Assembly (NCBI GenBank): GCA_022496805.1
Contig: CM040094.1
Span: 6,161,501-6,225,500 of the forward strand
DNA: 64,000 nt
Reading direction: 5' to 3'
Source: Pohlia nutans
Taxonomy: Eukaryota > Streptophyta > Bryopsida > Bryales > Mniaceae
Shown: piece by piece, positions 18,618 through 40,040 of the stretch
Position numbering within the stretch: position 1 is the stretch's first letter
Layout: every line of letters begins with the position of its first letter
The notes under the pieces: generated by a model
What the model saw: the letters and a program-made list of their open reading frames with translations, nothing else
Told to the model about the DNA's origin: nothing
The model's database searches: none
Made by a program: the position numbers and the translations under genes

Positions 18618-21600
18618 TGAAATATTTGTATTTAATAAATCACCAATTTCAATCATTTTATATATGAGTTAATTGAAAATAAGTCTATGAATACTTTGAT
18701 GATGCTATTGATGATGCAAATTTATAAAATTTTAATGATTAAAATTTCATATAGTATCATAATCATAAATGAGTTTCATTTCTTAGTTTAAATATAAAAT
18801 TATAAGGATAATTTGTTGTTATAATCCATTATTTTAAAATGTAATAAAATTAAAATTTGAATATTTTACAAAAAATCAAATGCATTTCTTTCTTTTAGGC
18901 GTATAAGTAACACTTAAAAACTATTAAAAAATGTTGAAATGATTAGAACTTCAAAAATTTATTTTACATCTTCATTATAAAACAAAAATAAACTACAATT
19001 TCATACTTTTACAATTTGAAGTTTTGGTATTATAAAAATTATCTAATTTTAAAAACAAAAAATATTATGATATTATTTTGCTTCCATCAATTTTTTTTTA
19101 AATTATACTAAAAATATAAAAATATGTATATTAAAAATTATTATGATTTAAAAATAATATTAATTTTTAATTTAATCAGTTTTTATAGTTTGCATAAATT
19201 AAGCTTTATTAACTTTCTTGACAATGCCACATTCATTTCCAAAAAGATAAATAAATTTGAATCTACATTTTTGATACAAATTTACATTTTTGACATTGAA
19301 TTCTTTTGCAATAGGATTACTACACTATTATTCTACAATTCCATTTCATATAAATAAACAGGTTATAAAAACTTGCAAAGTCTAATTGGATTTTTGAATT
19401 TTGAAATTTTAAAGCATATGCGTGGTACATGGTAGTTTTTATATAGTTGTCCTACAATTGTATACAGTAAAGGAAAATGAATTGCACTCATATTTATGTA
19501 AAATCTTGCAAAAACAATAAATTGAAATGCTGATGATTTTAATTTTGATGTGCTCTGCCATAGCTATATAAATTTGAACAAGGGTTTTAATTTGTATATG
19601 TATATATATAGTAATATCAAATAAAATTTTAAAAATAAAATATACATAAATATATTAAACACATTTAAAAGTTAAATTAACACATTTATATATAGATTTT
19701 AAAATAATTTTATTACATTAAAAACTAGCATAAATATGAAAATTGATTAATGCTGATTAACATTTTAAAGATTTATGTTTTAAGCAATTGAAGATTTTGA
19801 TATGTATAAAAAAATTATTACAAGGAACACAAGACTTAATTTTAAATTATATTAATGAGTGTATTTTTTTTTTAAACAATTTACATGCAAAAGGAAAAAA
19901 AAGTAACTTTAAATATGTATTTCAATTGTATTTCTAATATACGATTGCGTTTTATTTATAAAGCATTATAAATGATAACTTTTATTTTATGAAAGAATTT
20001 AAATGATAATTCTTGTTTTATGAAAAAAATGTGAATAGTAATTTTTATTTTATAAAAAATGTAAATGATGATTTTAATTTGATCAATTCTTCATATATTA
20101 AATGATAAATTTCAATGAAAAGAGAGAACCCTTCAAGCATTGATTTTATGAAACAATTATCTCAATTTCACTTTAAAGAAAAATTGGTCAACTATTGCTT
20201 ATTTCTAATTACTACAAGTCATATGTACTTCATTCAAATTCCAAAAAATATAAATTACGCCAATCATTTATTGAAATCAATGAAATCACATTGGAACATA
20301 TTGATTTCATCAATACATACAATCTTCTAATCTATAGGTATTTATGTGTATGTGTATGTATAATATATATGGATATGTATTTTGGTATATGTGTTAATTC
20401 AAATAGTATAAATTTTTTAATTTAAAAAATGAGAAAAACAAAATAATTATAAATTTCAAATTTGTATGAAACAATAAATTATACATATTTTAATTATACA
20501 AACAAAGTCTTTATTTTTTATTTTCAAGTAATCATAAATTTTATTTTCTTTTAATGATCAAATTTTATCTTAAAATTTAAATTATAGGTATCATAATAAC
20601 ATTAAAAGATACATATGATTTTTTTAAGGAAAATTATATTGAAATTTTCATGATATAATTTGATTGATGTAATGGCAAGTCATTTGTATGGGTTTCATTA
20701 CTTTAAATCAAAAATCAACAACAATGAGGAAATAAAAAATATTACATTTAAATTTAGAATAATATATTTAATGAATTTAACTATACTTTATATTAAACAT
20801 TATAAGCATGATGATACTTAATTAACATATTAACATGTATGTTCAAAATCTAATTACAAAGAATATATTATGTAATCAATAAATATTACTAACTTCATTC
20901 AAATTAAATTTTACAAAATAAAGTGTCAAAGGCATTAATGATTTCAATGGTCTAAAAGCACCAAGAATTCTATAGCCTAAACTTGAATTTAGCACTTAAA
21001 GACTTGAACAATACAAGCTAATTCATCATAAAATTAAACGCTCTTTTAAGACTACTTAATTATTATTTTTTAAACTACCAAAATTTTCATAGAAAATGTA
21101 AGACATCTTCATATAGATCTGGCCAAAAATAATGTCATTCGAGTTCTTTCAAAATCTTCAAAAGGGTCTCTAATATTAAAACAATGTATTATTTCAAGCT
21201 TCAACTTTATACTTTCGAAATTAAATTCAAGATAATTATTTGCTTGTGGTTTTGTCAAATCAAATGCGGATGATTTGTTCAATTTTATTCATTTAAAATC
21301 TTGATTTTAATTTATTTATTGTTATTGTGAAGCGGTATATTTGTGGGATTGACTTCAATTCTATTGACCATATAGAATATACTTCTTAGAGTTTGACTTA
21401 GCACCTATAGGCTCTAGCATTTAAGAACTGATTACTACTACATTTATATTTTAAATTTGATCATGGGTTTTTGCAAGGTATAGTTGTTCTAATATACATT
21501 AGTGCATTTTGAATGCATTTTAGACTTCAAATGGCTATAAAATAAATAAAAACCAACATTTCTCATATTCATTTTTAAAAGATTAATTACTCTTCTAATC

Positions 21601-22989
21601 TAAGGCAATATTGTAGTATATAAATATATGGATTCAAACATATATAAAAATTTCATTGAATACTTAAAATTGAAATTGTTTACAAAGAACACTTTAATCC
21701 TTTAAAGCCCAAAGTCAACTCGATTTTGTTTAGTATGTTAATTTTTGAAAGGATCCAACAATGTACATAATAGCAAACTTTAAGTATTTAGAGGTATATT
21801 GATAGTTGATTTTAGATTGCAACTAAATCCTTTCTCATTCAAATCACAACAAAAAGCACGGTATTTTTTTAGTCGCATCAAATAAAAAATGGACACTATT
21901 TCATATTTATCCACTTTCTCAATGACACCTTGGAAAACATATGTAATTTTATTTATTAAATATATATACAATTTTAGAATTCATCAAATAGGTTCCTCTA
22001 CAATCTACTATTTAATTTCATATATTTAATTTCATCTACGGAGTGCATATTTTTAGTCAACAACAATCAAAATGCAAATTGGAAATATTGCCATCAATTC
22101 AATGTGGTTCAGAATAAACAATTCATACCAACTTCAAAAATAAAGGAAAAAATACAAAATAGTTATGCTCTATTCTACCATATTTACACAAGTATGCTGA
22201 ATTTTGGATCCTATAATTGCGTATTTGACCAAACTCCAATGATCCCAATCCATTTATTTCATTGGATAGATAAGAATTTGAATTTTAAATCTGTTCTACG
22301 TTATTTATGTCACAAAAATAAAATGTAACTGCTTTAGTCCCCTCTATGTCACAAAGAATTAATGCAACTCTAAAATAGAAAATCATAGCTATAGTCTAAT
22401 TTAAAAATTGTCTAAAAAATCCATATTTTTATTATAGAACTTTGATTTAATCCCTACAATTTCTAAAATCTATATTGTCGTTTTTGGAATATTTTCATTT
22501 AGCACAAATAAACTTTTCCATTATTTTGGCATCCAATTAATTTTTTTGAATATAAAAAATTCACCAAAATGTTCTTGTAAAAATTGTTTGCAATTTTCTG
22601 GATTATGATGAATTTTTATGATCATAACATTTAGTAGCAAGGTTGGCTTTGCCCTAGACCCTTAACAAATATAAAAAATATTCTTCATCATATAGACATA
22701 GTATTAGTAGCTACCCCAATTTATAAGAATCTGCAAATATTGGGAACTTGTAGTTGCAAATGAACATCATATTCTTTAGGTATACAAGGATTATGAATGG
22801 CAACTTGTTCAAGTTGTATGACCTTATGAACAATTTTCAATTAGCTAGATTCAACAACCTAAATTAGGGCCTTTTTCTTCATCAAGCTGGAGCATCTTCG
22901 TATCCAAATGGTAGAATGTGTTACAAATTCACCAGATATCTTCCATGTTTTTATCTAAAAAATCATACTGATGGGTTGAATTGTAATAC
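18618..22989. other. Very AT-rich intergenic stretch
   Basis: No gene recognised. Short frames reflect low G+C. A degenerate tandem of about 30 bp ('aaatgataa..tttattttatgaa') lies at about 19970-20070. The first 200-300 bases will include the 3' UTR of the SF1-like gene (ATTTAATAAATC shortly after the stop). Confidence 0.5.
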
Positions 22990-23290
22990 TCTAAGTGTAA
23001 TGATATTTGGAATTTTTTGGTTGCCTAGTATTATGAATTTATTTTTCAAGAGTACTTTCAAACTAAAATCTTCAAATGTATTAGTGCATCACCGCAACAT
23101 GAGATGAGGCATAAAAATTTCACAAATCATCCCCTTTATAATCAAATTCCACATGCACAATGCTAACTTCCCATAAAATCTACTGTAAACATTTCATGTT
23201 GCAAAAAGTTCACCACGGATGAGAAAACGGGAAGTAACTCTCTACATCAAGCATTTTCTGCATGGTAAGGCAATTAGGAATTAAAGATTA
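22990..23290 (-). mobile_element. Truncated copy of the 7920/23395 element
   Basis: Shares 'aaaaatttcacaaatcatcc' and flanking sequence with the element at 7920-8497 in the same orientation, more diverged and without a clear end. Confidence 0.45.
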
Positions 23291-23394
23291 AATATTATAT
23301 TAATCTAAAATGTCAAACAATATAGAATCTATCGTTAAGAAGGGTAAAATATTTGTATCACTATGATTGTCTTATGGGCAATTTATTGAGACCT

Positions 23395-23960
23395 TAACCC
23401 TTAACCGCCCAATCATGCATGTTTTGTATGATGTACGGATTTGAAATCCGTTTTTTCATCCATTATGCACTTTTGCAGTGTGGATTTTTTACTGAAACTT
23501 TTCGCGGAGAAGTTAGCTTCATGCATGTGACCCAATTAGAAAGGGGATGATCTATGAAATTTTTATGCCTCGTTTCATGTTGTAGTATTCCATCGAAAAT
23601 TTTGAAGATTTTAGTTTAAAAGTGCTCTTGAAAAAAGCTAACTACTAAAATTAAGCAACCAAAAAATCTCCTAAAATCACTACACTTAGAGTGTTACATT
23701 TAAACCCATTACAACAAATTTCATTCATAGATTGTCAATATCTTATTTGTAATGGAATTACAAAGAATTCAAAATTTTATGTTTCAAATTTTGTACAAAA
23801 ATATTGGTGATTGCAACCACATATTTAACTGTGTAGATAGAATCTAAAATTCATATTGTACAACTTTTATTCATACATCAAGTTCAAAATATCCCTCTTA
23901 GTTGCATTTTATAATGCATCTTTGCAATTCTCCAAATCTAAAGAAGGTTGTAGGCATTTT
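23395..23960 (+). mobile_element. Dispersed TTAA-ended element
   Basis: Reverse complement of 7920-8497. Begins TTAACCCTTAACCGCCC; the right end is uncertain, similarity fading near 23960. Together with the copy at 22990 it makes an inverted pair with a loop of about 100 bp. Confidence 0.5.
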
Positions 23961-24724
23961 GGGGTTAAGTGATTTAAACAACTTCCACTTTGAAAATTCA
24001 GCATCAAAGGTAGTACGTGCCATCTTGGGTCTTGGTACCCAAATTGGTAGCACTTCCCCAAACAAACTCTCCATTCATGTTGCTCTTTCAGACTAGAGTT
24101 TCTCTCTTAAAAATTCATAGTAATTACATAGCTAATCAACAAAAAAATAACCAACTTAATTTTTATTCAATTTTAGAATTTTAAAATTTCGAATCATCAT
24201 TTTCAACGATTACACCAAAATCACTATATACTATGATCACGGTATTTACAAGAGGCTTTACTAATAATTTCTTTTTCAAAATATTGTGGTAAAACTCATC
24301 CAAATTGAATGAAAATTTGTTCAAATGGATGAAAATTTGTCAAATGGATGAAGGTACCCACGCCATTCACGCACCAAAAAATATTCTACCTTTGAAAAAG
24401 TGCCCCCCAAGTAAGGTAGGATGTCCTAAAACTACCACCTCCCCCAATTATGACATGTAGAGCTTTCTTGGGGACACCACGATCAAGATTCAAAACCACC
24501 AATTTCACTATTCAAGTAAACGAATGGCATACCAAGCATTGGGAAGAAATAGCTGTTGGTTTTGGGTTAGCACATGAGCATAATCTAGGAACAACAAAGT
24601 GTGAACTTAGGAAATTGGTGTGTGATGTATGGGTCAGAGGTTACTTTCCACTTTGAAATTTTGTATAAAATTGAAAAACGCGAATTAGATGTTGCAAATT
24701 TTTGCAATCCTCATCAAAACCTAT
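23961..24724. other. Intergenic, no gene recognised
   Basis: Short frames at 23902-24096 and 24450-24656 have no recognisable motif. A phrase built on 'caaatggatgaaaatttgt' repeats near 24310-24350 and resembles 27755-27840. Confidence 0.4.
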
Positions 24725-25054
24725 TTAACCCCTAAACGTCCCAACGTCTAGAAATTGGAACTCAAACATATTCAAGGACTTGCGACTTTCTCATACAATA
24801 TGGAATGACTTTCATCTAAGTCACCTTTGTAAGACTATTCAATTCTCTACCAATTACAATAAATCTCTTGCTATTGGGAATTGTTGATAATGCTGAAGAG
24901 GCCTTCAATTACAAGTATGTCAAATTTGTTGGGTAGATTTTATGCTTGCAATGGTCCTCTCATGTACACTTCATGTTCATTTGAGCCATGCTAATATCTA
25001 TTATTGAGGGTAGCATCTACTTGTGCTCAAAACATCGGTACGTTTCGGGGTTAA
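24725..25054. mobile_element. TTAA-flanked element, 330 bp
   Basis: Left end TTAACCCCTAAACGT, right end (other strand) TTAACCCCGAAACGT: terminal inverted repeats with one mismatch, bounded by TTAA on both sides. No coding capacity. Confidence 0.65.
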
Positions 25055-25109
25055 AATGTGGTCATATTTTTCTTTCGAATCTAGCATTGCCAAAAATAGG
25101 CCAGATTGC

Positions 25110-25339
25110 TTAACCCTTGAAGGATTTAGGGAATAGTAGATACATTGCCGTATATTTAACATTTGTTATGAGTAGAAAGTTCCAAATTGAGATCCCAATA
25201 GCTTTTAAGACCATGTAGACATGAATTTTAATTTTACTTTTGATACAATACTCATAGGAGGTGTAGAACCATTCCAAATACAATGAAATACGGTCGTGTA
25301 CATTGGCCGGAATGGCCAATCTGGACCTTTAAGGGTTAA
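25110..25339 (+). mobile_element. TTAA element, 230-bp family
   Basis: Bounded by TTAACCCTTGAAGG and CCTTTAAGGGTTAA. Its interior (tgccgtatatttaacattt, aaagttccaaattgagat) matches elements at 37559 and 38287 in MCM3 intron 1. The right-hand TTAA (25336-25339) is also the left border of the next element. Confidence 0.75.
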
Positions 25340-25737
25340 GGTAGTGGGACCAATTCCCGACTGAATTTCAGGTTTACATACTTAGACTTGTGAAAGATTT
25401 TTATTATAATTTTTGGATGCTCTGCAAAGCTATTGCAAAGGCATCCCCCAAAAACAAACATTTTTTGAGCATTTCTACAATTTTCTATGATTTTTTAAGT
25501 CTGAAAGCTTAGAGTGACCATTAACCGCTCATAGAGTCATGGTTTTCATGAGAGGTTGGATTCTGAAAATAGAGTGCTTCTACACCAATCAGAAGCTCTT
25601 GATTTTTCCAAGCATGGACGAAATTAGAACACTATTGGACACTATCTGAAACCATGCTGGTTGGTTTCTGACACCCATCCCCCAACCAGTAGGGGTCGGA
25701 AATACAACCCAGTCGGGAATTGGTCCCACTACCTTAA
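25336..25737. mobile_element. TTAA element with perfect 24-bp inverted repeats
   Basis: TTAA followed by GGTAGTGGGACCAATTCCC and seven further... matched bases to GACTG; the right end is an exact reverse complement over 24 bp, closed by TTAA at 25734-25737. About 400 bp, non-coding. It abuts the preceding element with one shared TTAA. The sequence 'tgaatttcaggttt' just inside the left repeat also occurs near 1180, after CTAAGGTAGTGG, so a worn relative lies there. Confidence 0.8.
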
Positions 25738-26017
25738 GTTGGTGGTTTTGGTACAATCAAAGGTTTTAGGTGTTTGGTGCAACCTACATGGTCGCTCTCC
25801 GCCGTAGGATGAGCTCGATCAAGACGAACGGTCCAGATGACGCAAGCCCCTCGCCCTCAGCAGAGACGGGCTCTGCTTCCCCGAGTGCAGCCTTTTGCGC
25901 AGATCGATCGTTTCGTTTCGTTTCGTTTCGCCGGTCCCGATCGGCAGGCATTTGCAGAGCGCCAGGCCCGATCACATAGCTGTTGTTGTTGTAGTTGTTG
26001 TTGTTGTTTTCGCAGCC
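25738..26017 (+). promoter_or_regulatory. TIM9 upstream region and 5' UTR
   Basis: G+C rises sharply here compared with the spacer. It holds a (TTTCG)n run at about 25910-25930 and a TTG-repeat at about 25980-26008 directly before the ATG. Start site not assigned. Confidence 0.5.
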
Positions 26018-27021
26018 ATGGAGGCGGCCGATTTCGAAGCGTTGCCGGAGGAGGACAAGCACCGCATGTCCACCATGATCGACCACCTGCAAGTCCGCGA
26101 CAGGTCCAGTCACTGCTTCCTCTTCATCCCCCCTTCCTCTTACACTCGTCTCGATTCCACTGACTTAGTGGCGGGTGATGTTGTGAGGGAATAGTTGGTT
26201 TTAGGGTTTTATAATGCGGCCTTCAGTTTCTTCACTGTGGTTGATTGTTCAGTTTCTTCAGTGTGGTTGATTATCCTTTTTCGTAATGTGAAGATCTTAA
26301 GCGTAAGTAAGTGGCTGAGGTTTTTTGATCGAATTAGTGGCGGGTGATGTTGTGAGGGATTAGTCGGTTTTAGGGTTTTATAACGCGGCCTTCAGTCTCT
26401 TCACTGTGGTTGATTGTTCATTTTCGTAATGTGAAGATCTTGAGCGTAAGTAAGTGGCTGGGGTTTTTTGTGATGTTGGGGTTCGAATTAGTGATCTTGC
26501 AAGGGATTAATTGGTTTTCAGCTTTTAGGGTTTCGTAACGTGGGCTTCATTTTCGTAGTGTGGTTAGTTATTCTTCTCCCTTTAGAGAGTTTGGTGTGAG
26601 TGTGGCGTATGCTTATGATCTAGGGTTTAGTGAACCCTAAACCGGGATATTGCGGGAGTTTACAAATTTTTGGTTTTTCGGTGGTGTTGGAGGTTACTGT
26701 TTTTGGGATTGTTCATTGGAGTGAAGTTTGTGTCTTAGGGTTTCCATTTTAGCGCTTGCATTCTTGAATGAAAAGGCGGTGTGTTAGGGTTTAATAATGA
26801 ACCATCAATTTCCGACCCGGGTCTTCTTGTGCAGCTTGAAGATGTACAATTCCTTGGTAGAGAGATGCTTCTGTCATTGTGTGGAGAGTTTCCGGAGGAA
26901 GACTTTGGACAAGCAAGAAGAGACTTGTGTCAAGCGGTGTGCTGAGAAGTACTTGAAGCATTCCATGCGGGTTAGCATGCGCTTCGCAGAATTAAACCAG
27001 GGTGCCCCTACACCTGACTAA
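26018..27021 (+). CDS. TIM9: Mitochondrial inner-membrane translocase chaperone TIM9
   Basis: Two exons, 26018-26103 and 26835-27021, join in frame (GAC AG|C TTG) to give 90 residues, the usual size. Small TIM proteins work in the intermembrane space as a TIM9-TIM10 hexamer that escorts hydrophobic precursors to TIM22. Exon 1 gives LPEEDKHRMSTMIDHLQVRD, exon 2 the core with MYNSLVERC, FRRKTLDKQEETC and MRFAELNQGAPTPD, all typical of plant TIM9. The twin CX3C motifs are C-FCH-C and C-VKR-C; the first contains an extra cysteine between its two conserved ones. The start is the only upstream in-frame ATG with family-like sequence and has a good context (GCCATGG). Confidence 0.95.
26166..26570. 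repeat. Tandem duplication inside the TIM9 intron
   Basis: A unit of about 150-170 bp (beginning 'agtggcgggtgatgttgtga') is repeated: first copy about 26166-26334, second about 26335-26485, and a weaker partial third to about 26570. Each copy contains the telobox-like 'ttagggttt' and 'gcgtaagtaagtggctg'. Confidence 0.75.
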
Positions 27022-27971
27022 CTAGGTGTGATTTACATCTACTGTGTTGCTCTAGTTTTCTAGTGACAGACTCAAATTCCTACAGGGTGATAGTGGATCT
27101 ACTACTACTGCTACTACTACTTGATACCTTAATTAATTTTTGTGGTGCTCTTTTCGAACTATGTTTCCTTCCGAGTGTATTAGCTTCTAGAAGCACAGGA
27201 CGTGAGAGATTTTGAAAGCTTGGATGCAGCAGAGGATTTTGTTGCATCAGCTTCTTGTTTCCAGGACTTGCGTGAAATTTTACCAAGAGGTTTCAAAGAG
27301 TATCATGAATTAGACACTTGAATTCAATGCAACACAGAATCAGAGTCACAACTTTGTTTTGACCATTCCAGATATTGTCATGGTCCAAGTCTTTGATGGT
27401 ACATAATGTTTCATATGATAATCGTTTTTGTTGAGGTTTTGCAGAACCGTAATGGATTGAAATAATACTCTGGATTAAACTCTATTTTGACAGCTTTCCT
27501 AATACACCTTTTTTGGTGCACATTGGTGATTGTTTTTAACGATTTCACAAATTATCAAGGTTGTCTCTTGTGGTGCACGTTGGTGATTTTTTCTTACTCT
27601 TTCACAGATTATCAAAGCTGTGTCTTTTGTACAGTACACAGTCTCCATACAAGCCATAGCCTATGCATACAATCAAAAGTCTTTGAACTACACTGATATC
27701 ACCATCTATTTTTGAACGGCCATGCTAGTAATCATTTTCCCAAAATGCTGGGAAAATTCATCCACATTTGATGAAATTTTGTCCAAATGAATGGAACATT
27801 GTTCAAATAGATGAGAATTTGTCCAAAATGGATAAATGTATGCATCACAACAATTATCCACCCAAATGATAGATAGATTGATAGATAGAAACTCCGGTCC
27901 TTTTATAGGGCCGGCATGAATAGTGTCTGTTCATTTGGTTAATGAGCCAATGCCCACCAGACAAAGGGCTA
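27022..27971. other. TIM9 3' flank and spacer
   Basis: No further gene. 'gtggtgcacgttggtgatt' occurs twice near 27515-27590 as a small tandem. A short tandem 'gatagattgatagataga' lies near 27870-27890. Confidence 0.5.
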
Positions 27972-28780
27972 TTAACCCTTTAGTGCCCAGCTGACCACAT
28001 TATGGTCACTGCGACGTTCGAAATGCAAATAGCAGAGAATCCGTGAAGAATTTGAACTTCAATTTTGAAGTTCAGATTATGCCACATACATTATACATCT
28101 TCCAGAAAAAGAAATTTTCAATTTGGAATTGTACAACTATCAAAATACCTATCAACAAAACGCAAAAATACTGCAAATACCTCAAAATACAACAAATACT
28201 TACAAATACAACACATGTATTATGCAGTATTTCTTGTGTTTGGAAGTTTGTTATCTTGTTTTGTTTTTTTGTATTGTGTTCTCTTCTTCATCTTCCATAA
28301 GTGTGTGTAATCCGATCTTGACTAATGTACCCACTCCTGTCAATTTTCAACGTATAAAATTTTGCCTAAACCGTACATGGAGAAGTCACTTTCACTTATA
28401 AATCTCACAATAATTATGTGTGAGTCTATTTTTGATATGAAAGATTGCAACGGAGAGGTGTTGGCATAGGGCATAGCTGAACTTCTTTACTTTCATATTT
28501 GAAAATTTAACCCACATTCTATTTAACTTTGAAGTCACACATCCCCCAAATCTCAGTTTTGAGCGTGCATTATACAGTTCAAATACATACTATAATCTTC
28601 CGATCCCACCGTTGGATGATTCTCAAATTTTAATAAAATGTGTACTCTCGAGTTGAGAATAGAATTATAAGGCTACTTTCTAATTTAATATATTCTATTT
28701 CTGATAATCTCAATCACAGTGGAAAAACCAACTAAAATTCAGACCTCCCAGCTACAGTACCCTGGGCACTAAAGGGTTAA
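27972..28780. mobile_element. TTAA element, 809 bp, largest in the window
   Basis: Left end TTAACCCTTTAGTGCCCAG, right end its exact reverse complement (28762-28780). TTAA lies on both sides. Three overlapping frames of 81-92 codons at 28043-28401 show no transposase motif (no DDE/DDD context or zinc ribbon seen), so it looks non-autonomous. Confidence 0.75.
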
Positions 28781-29958
28781 GACCAAACTACTCACCCCTT
28801 TCGGGAAGACACTTTTGGAACTTATCCACCCACAATACATGCTGATTAGTGTAATGATGATGTATGAACGTTTTTTTGGATTATTTGGTAGTTAGTGCGG
28901 TGCAAATTGATTCAAAATATTAAAGTTAAATGAGTTATCCGTAAAGTCTTGTGAAGAGAGGGTTAGGGCCTGGATTTGATTAAAAAGAGGATCAATCCCT
29001 AAAAGTGGAAAATCAACCACTACCGACCAACGAATTCCAATAGGTACCCGACCACGCACTTCTTATCCCAAAATACACGGCTGACGCGGCCACGACCTGA
29101 GGATACTTTATTCCACAAACCAAATTGAGCATGGACTTCACCTTTTGTATTTTGCCCCGGAATTAAAGCATTGGACTTTGCGTTTCTATAGATTTTCGTG
29201 AACAGTGCACCCATAATTCTCTAAAACACAAACTTACTTTATGGATAACTCCATAATCTCTTGAGAATCACATAAGATTCTTTAGCCCTTTCAATGCATG
29301 AAAGATAAAATGTTCAAAACATGTGATGGACTGTTGTGGACTTTCAACTCTCCACCATTCTTTAGGTAAAGAATTACGTGGCATGTCCGATATTCCAGAA
29401 TCCACTACAGCGATTCTCATGAAACGATGCTTATTCTTAGGTACAGCTTAAAAGGGCTAAACAAAACCTTATGTTTTTCAAAACAAAGTTCTCTGTAATA
29501 TGGTGGAAAAGGGAATCTTGAAGAATACTTATACGATAGTGCTAAAATAAGATTATTCAACACATTAGGATTCGTACGAACTGAAAGTCCATTCTACACA
29601 TGGTTTGGGAAACATGAACGCGTGATAGATCATATAATATGCAAATTTAGGAGAAAAAAGGAACATATGGCCTGACAATTGCAGGCTGTGAGAGGACCTA
29701 ATGTGAGTGGCAAACGAGAATTACTATACAATATTCACCTTCTTCCAAAGGTGCAGCCTAACTGCCGTCTTCCAAAGGACTGGAAACTTCCCTGTACTGT
29801 ACATGATCTTTCATAAGGTGGTAGTCTGGATCAACACATTCAGAGAATAGCATCCTGGAACATTGATCATGAGGTTCAGGTGAACGAAAACCAGGGGAAT
29901 GCTAAGACGCTCCAAGTGAAAAAATACTTCCCCAGAGAGCCTTAAATATTTCGAAGGC
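28781..29958. other. Spacer downstream of MCM3
   Basis: A 64-codon minus frame at 29020-29214 has protein-like composition but no family I can name. The last 200 bases before the MCM3 stop are presumably its 3' UTR. Confidence 0.4.
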
Positions 29959-39181
<9,223 letters not shown>

Positions 39182-39444
39182 AGCTCCGGACTGACCAAGG
39201 AATCCTCTCCGCCTCCAAGCTCTTTGATGTTAAACCCCCGGAGTGCAATTTTTTTAGAATGGTGAAGACGATGGCTGCGTCTCAGTGACTTCGCCAACCC
39301 TGAATCAACAAACCGGGCAAACCCTGAATCCCAAAGCCCGGAATCCGAACCCGCAAGCGTCTGCAACGGACATGGACATGGACATGAATGCGGCACTTCA
39401 GGCTTGGCTATGGCGTCGCTCTCGTTTGGGCGCCAACGCCAGTT

Positions 39445-39456
39445 TTTGGCGCCAAA
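39445..39456. promoter_or_regulatory. Palindromic E2F site upstream of MCM3
   Basis: TTTGGCGCCAAA is a perfect palindrome containing the E2F consensus TTTSSCGC on both strands, 264 bp before the MCM3 ATG. A second, imperfect one (TTTGGGCGCCAA) lies at 39425-39436. MCM genes are classic E2F targets at G1/S, so the placement fits. Confidence 0.75.
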
Positions 39457-39496
39457 TCTTCTGTCCAGCGTGGACATTCGTCCGTTCCGCCCGTTT

Positions 39497-39560
39497 CATC
39501 CAGGTCGTCTATTTCATCCAGGTCATATATTTCATCTAGGTCGTCTATTTCATCCATTTT
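39497..39560. repeat. 18-bp tandem repeat near MCM3 promoter
   Basis: About 3.5 copies of 'tttcatccaggtcgtcta' with small changes, starting about 40 bp beyond the E2F palindrome. Confidence 0.75.
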
Positions 39561-39790
39561 GTCGTCAGTTTTGAAGGAGATGAGGACCTTTGAGGTATGG
39601 CAACCTCAATTATGCAGAATAATTTTGCTTTATCAGTCTTTATACTTCTGGCACAATATGATTACCGTACAAAAAGGTCAGACTGAGACGTGAATAACGA
39701 TTGTTTAAATTCCTATGAATTTTGAAATTTTGTGAAAATTAGACCAAGAAACCTCATTTTTTTACTTAGCAACTTTAACCCTTTAACCCT

Positions 39791-40040
39791 TTAACCCCTC
39801 AAGGCCCAAGGGGACATATTGTGTCCTCTGACTTGTTCATCGGGTCATTTTTTTAACTCATTTTGTTCAAAAACTACATAAGATATATATAGAAAAATTA
39901 CATTGCAATGTTAATATTGATGTGGGAAATTTTGAAGTACAAATCATATTCTCACTTAAGCTTGTTGTGCAAGAGATAATTGCAGTCAAAGTTCAGTTTC
40001 TTCAAATAGTACAGAATCCCCTTGGGCCTTGAGGGGTTAA
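39791..40040. mobile_element. TTAA element with 20-bp perfect inverted repeats
   Basis: TTAA then CCCCTCAAGGCCCAAGGGGA; the right end is its exact reverse complement followed by TTAA. 250 bp. The left flank has TTAACCCT repeated every 8 bp (39775, 39783, 39791), which looks like insertion at the edge of an older element. Confidence 0.8.

Noticed and set aside
25784..26194. Three overlapping frames of 99-109 codons over TIM9 exon 1
   Set aside because: Only the frame giving LPEEDKHRMSTMIDHLQ joins exon 2 in phase and matches the family; the rest are shadows or read through its splice site.
28043..28401. Frames of 81-92 codons in the 809-bp TTAA element as a transposase
   Set aside because: Three mutually overlapping frames, low complexity, no catalytic motif.
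29020..29214. Possible ribosomal-protein (eL33-like) relic on the minus strand
   Set aside because: A few residues (KSN, NTK.EV) look similar, but spacing and the rest do not fit; too weak to call.
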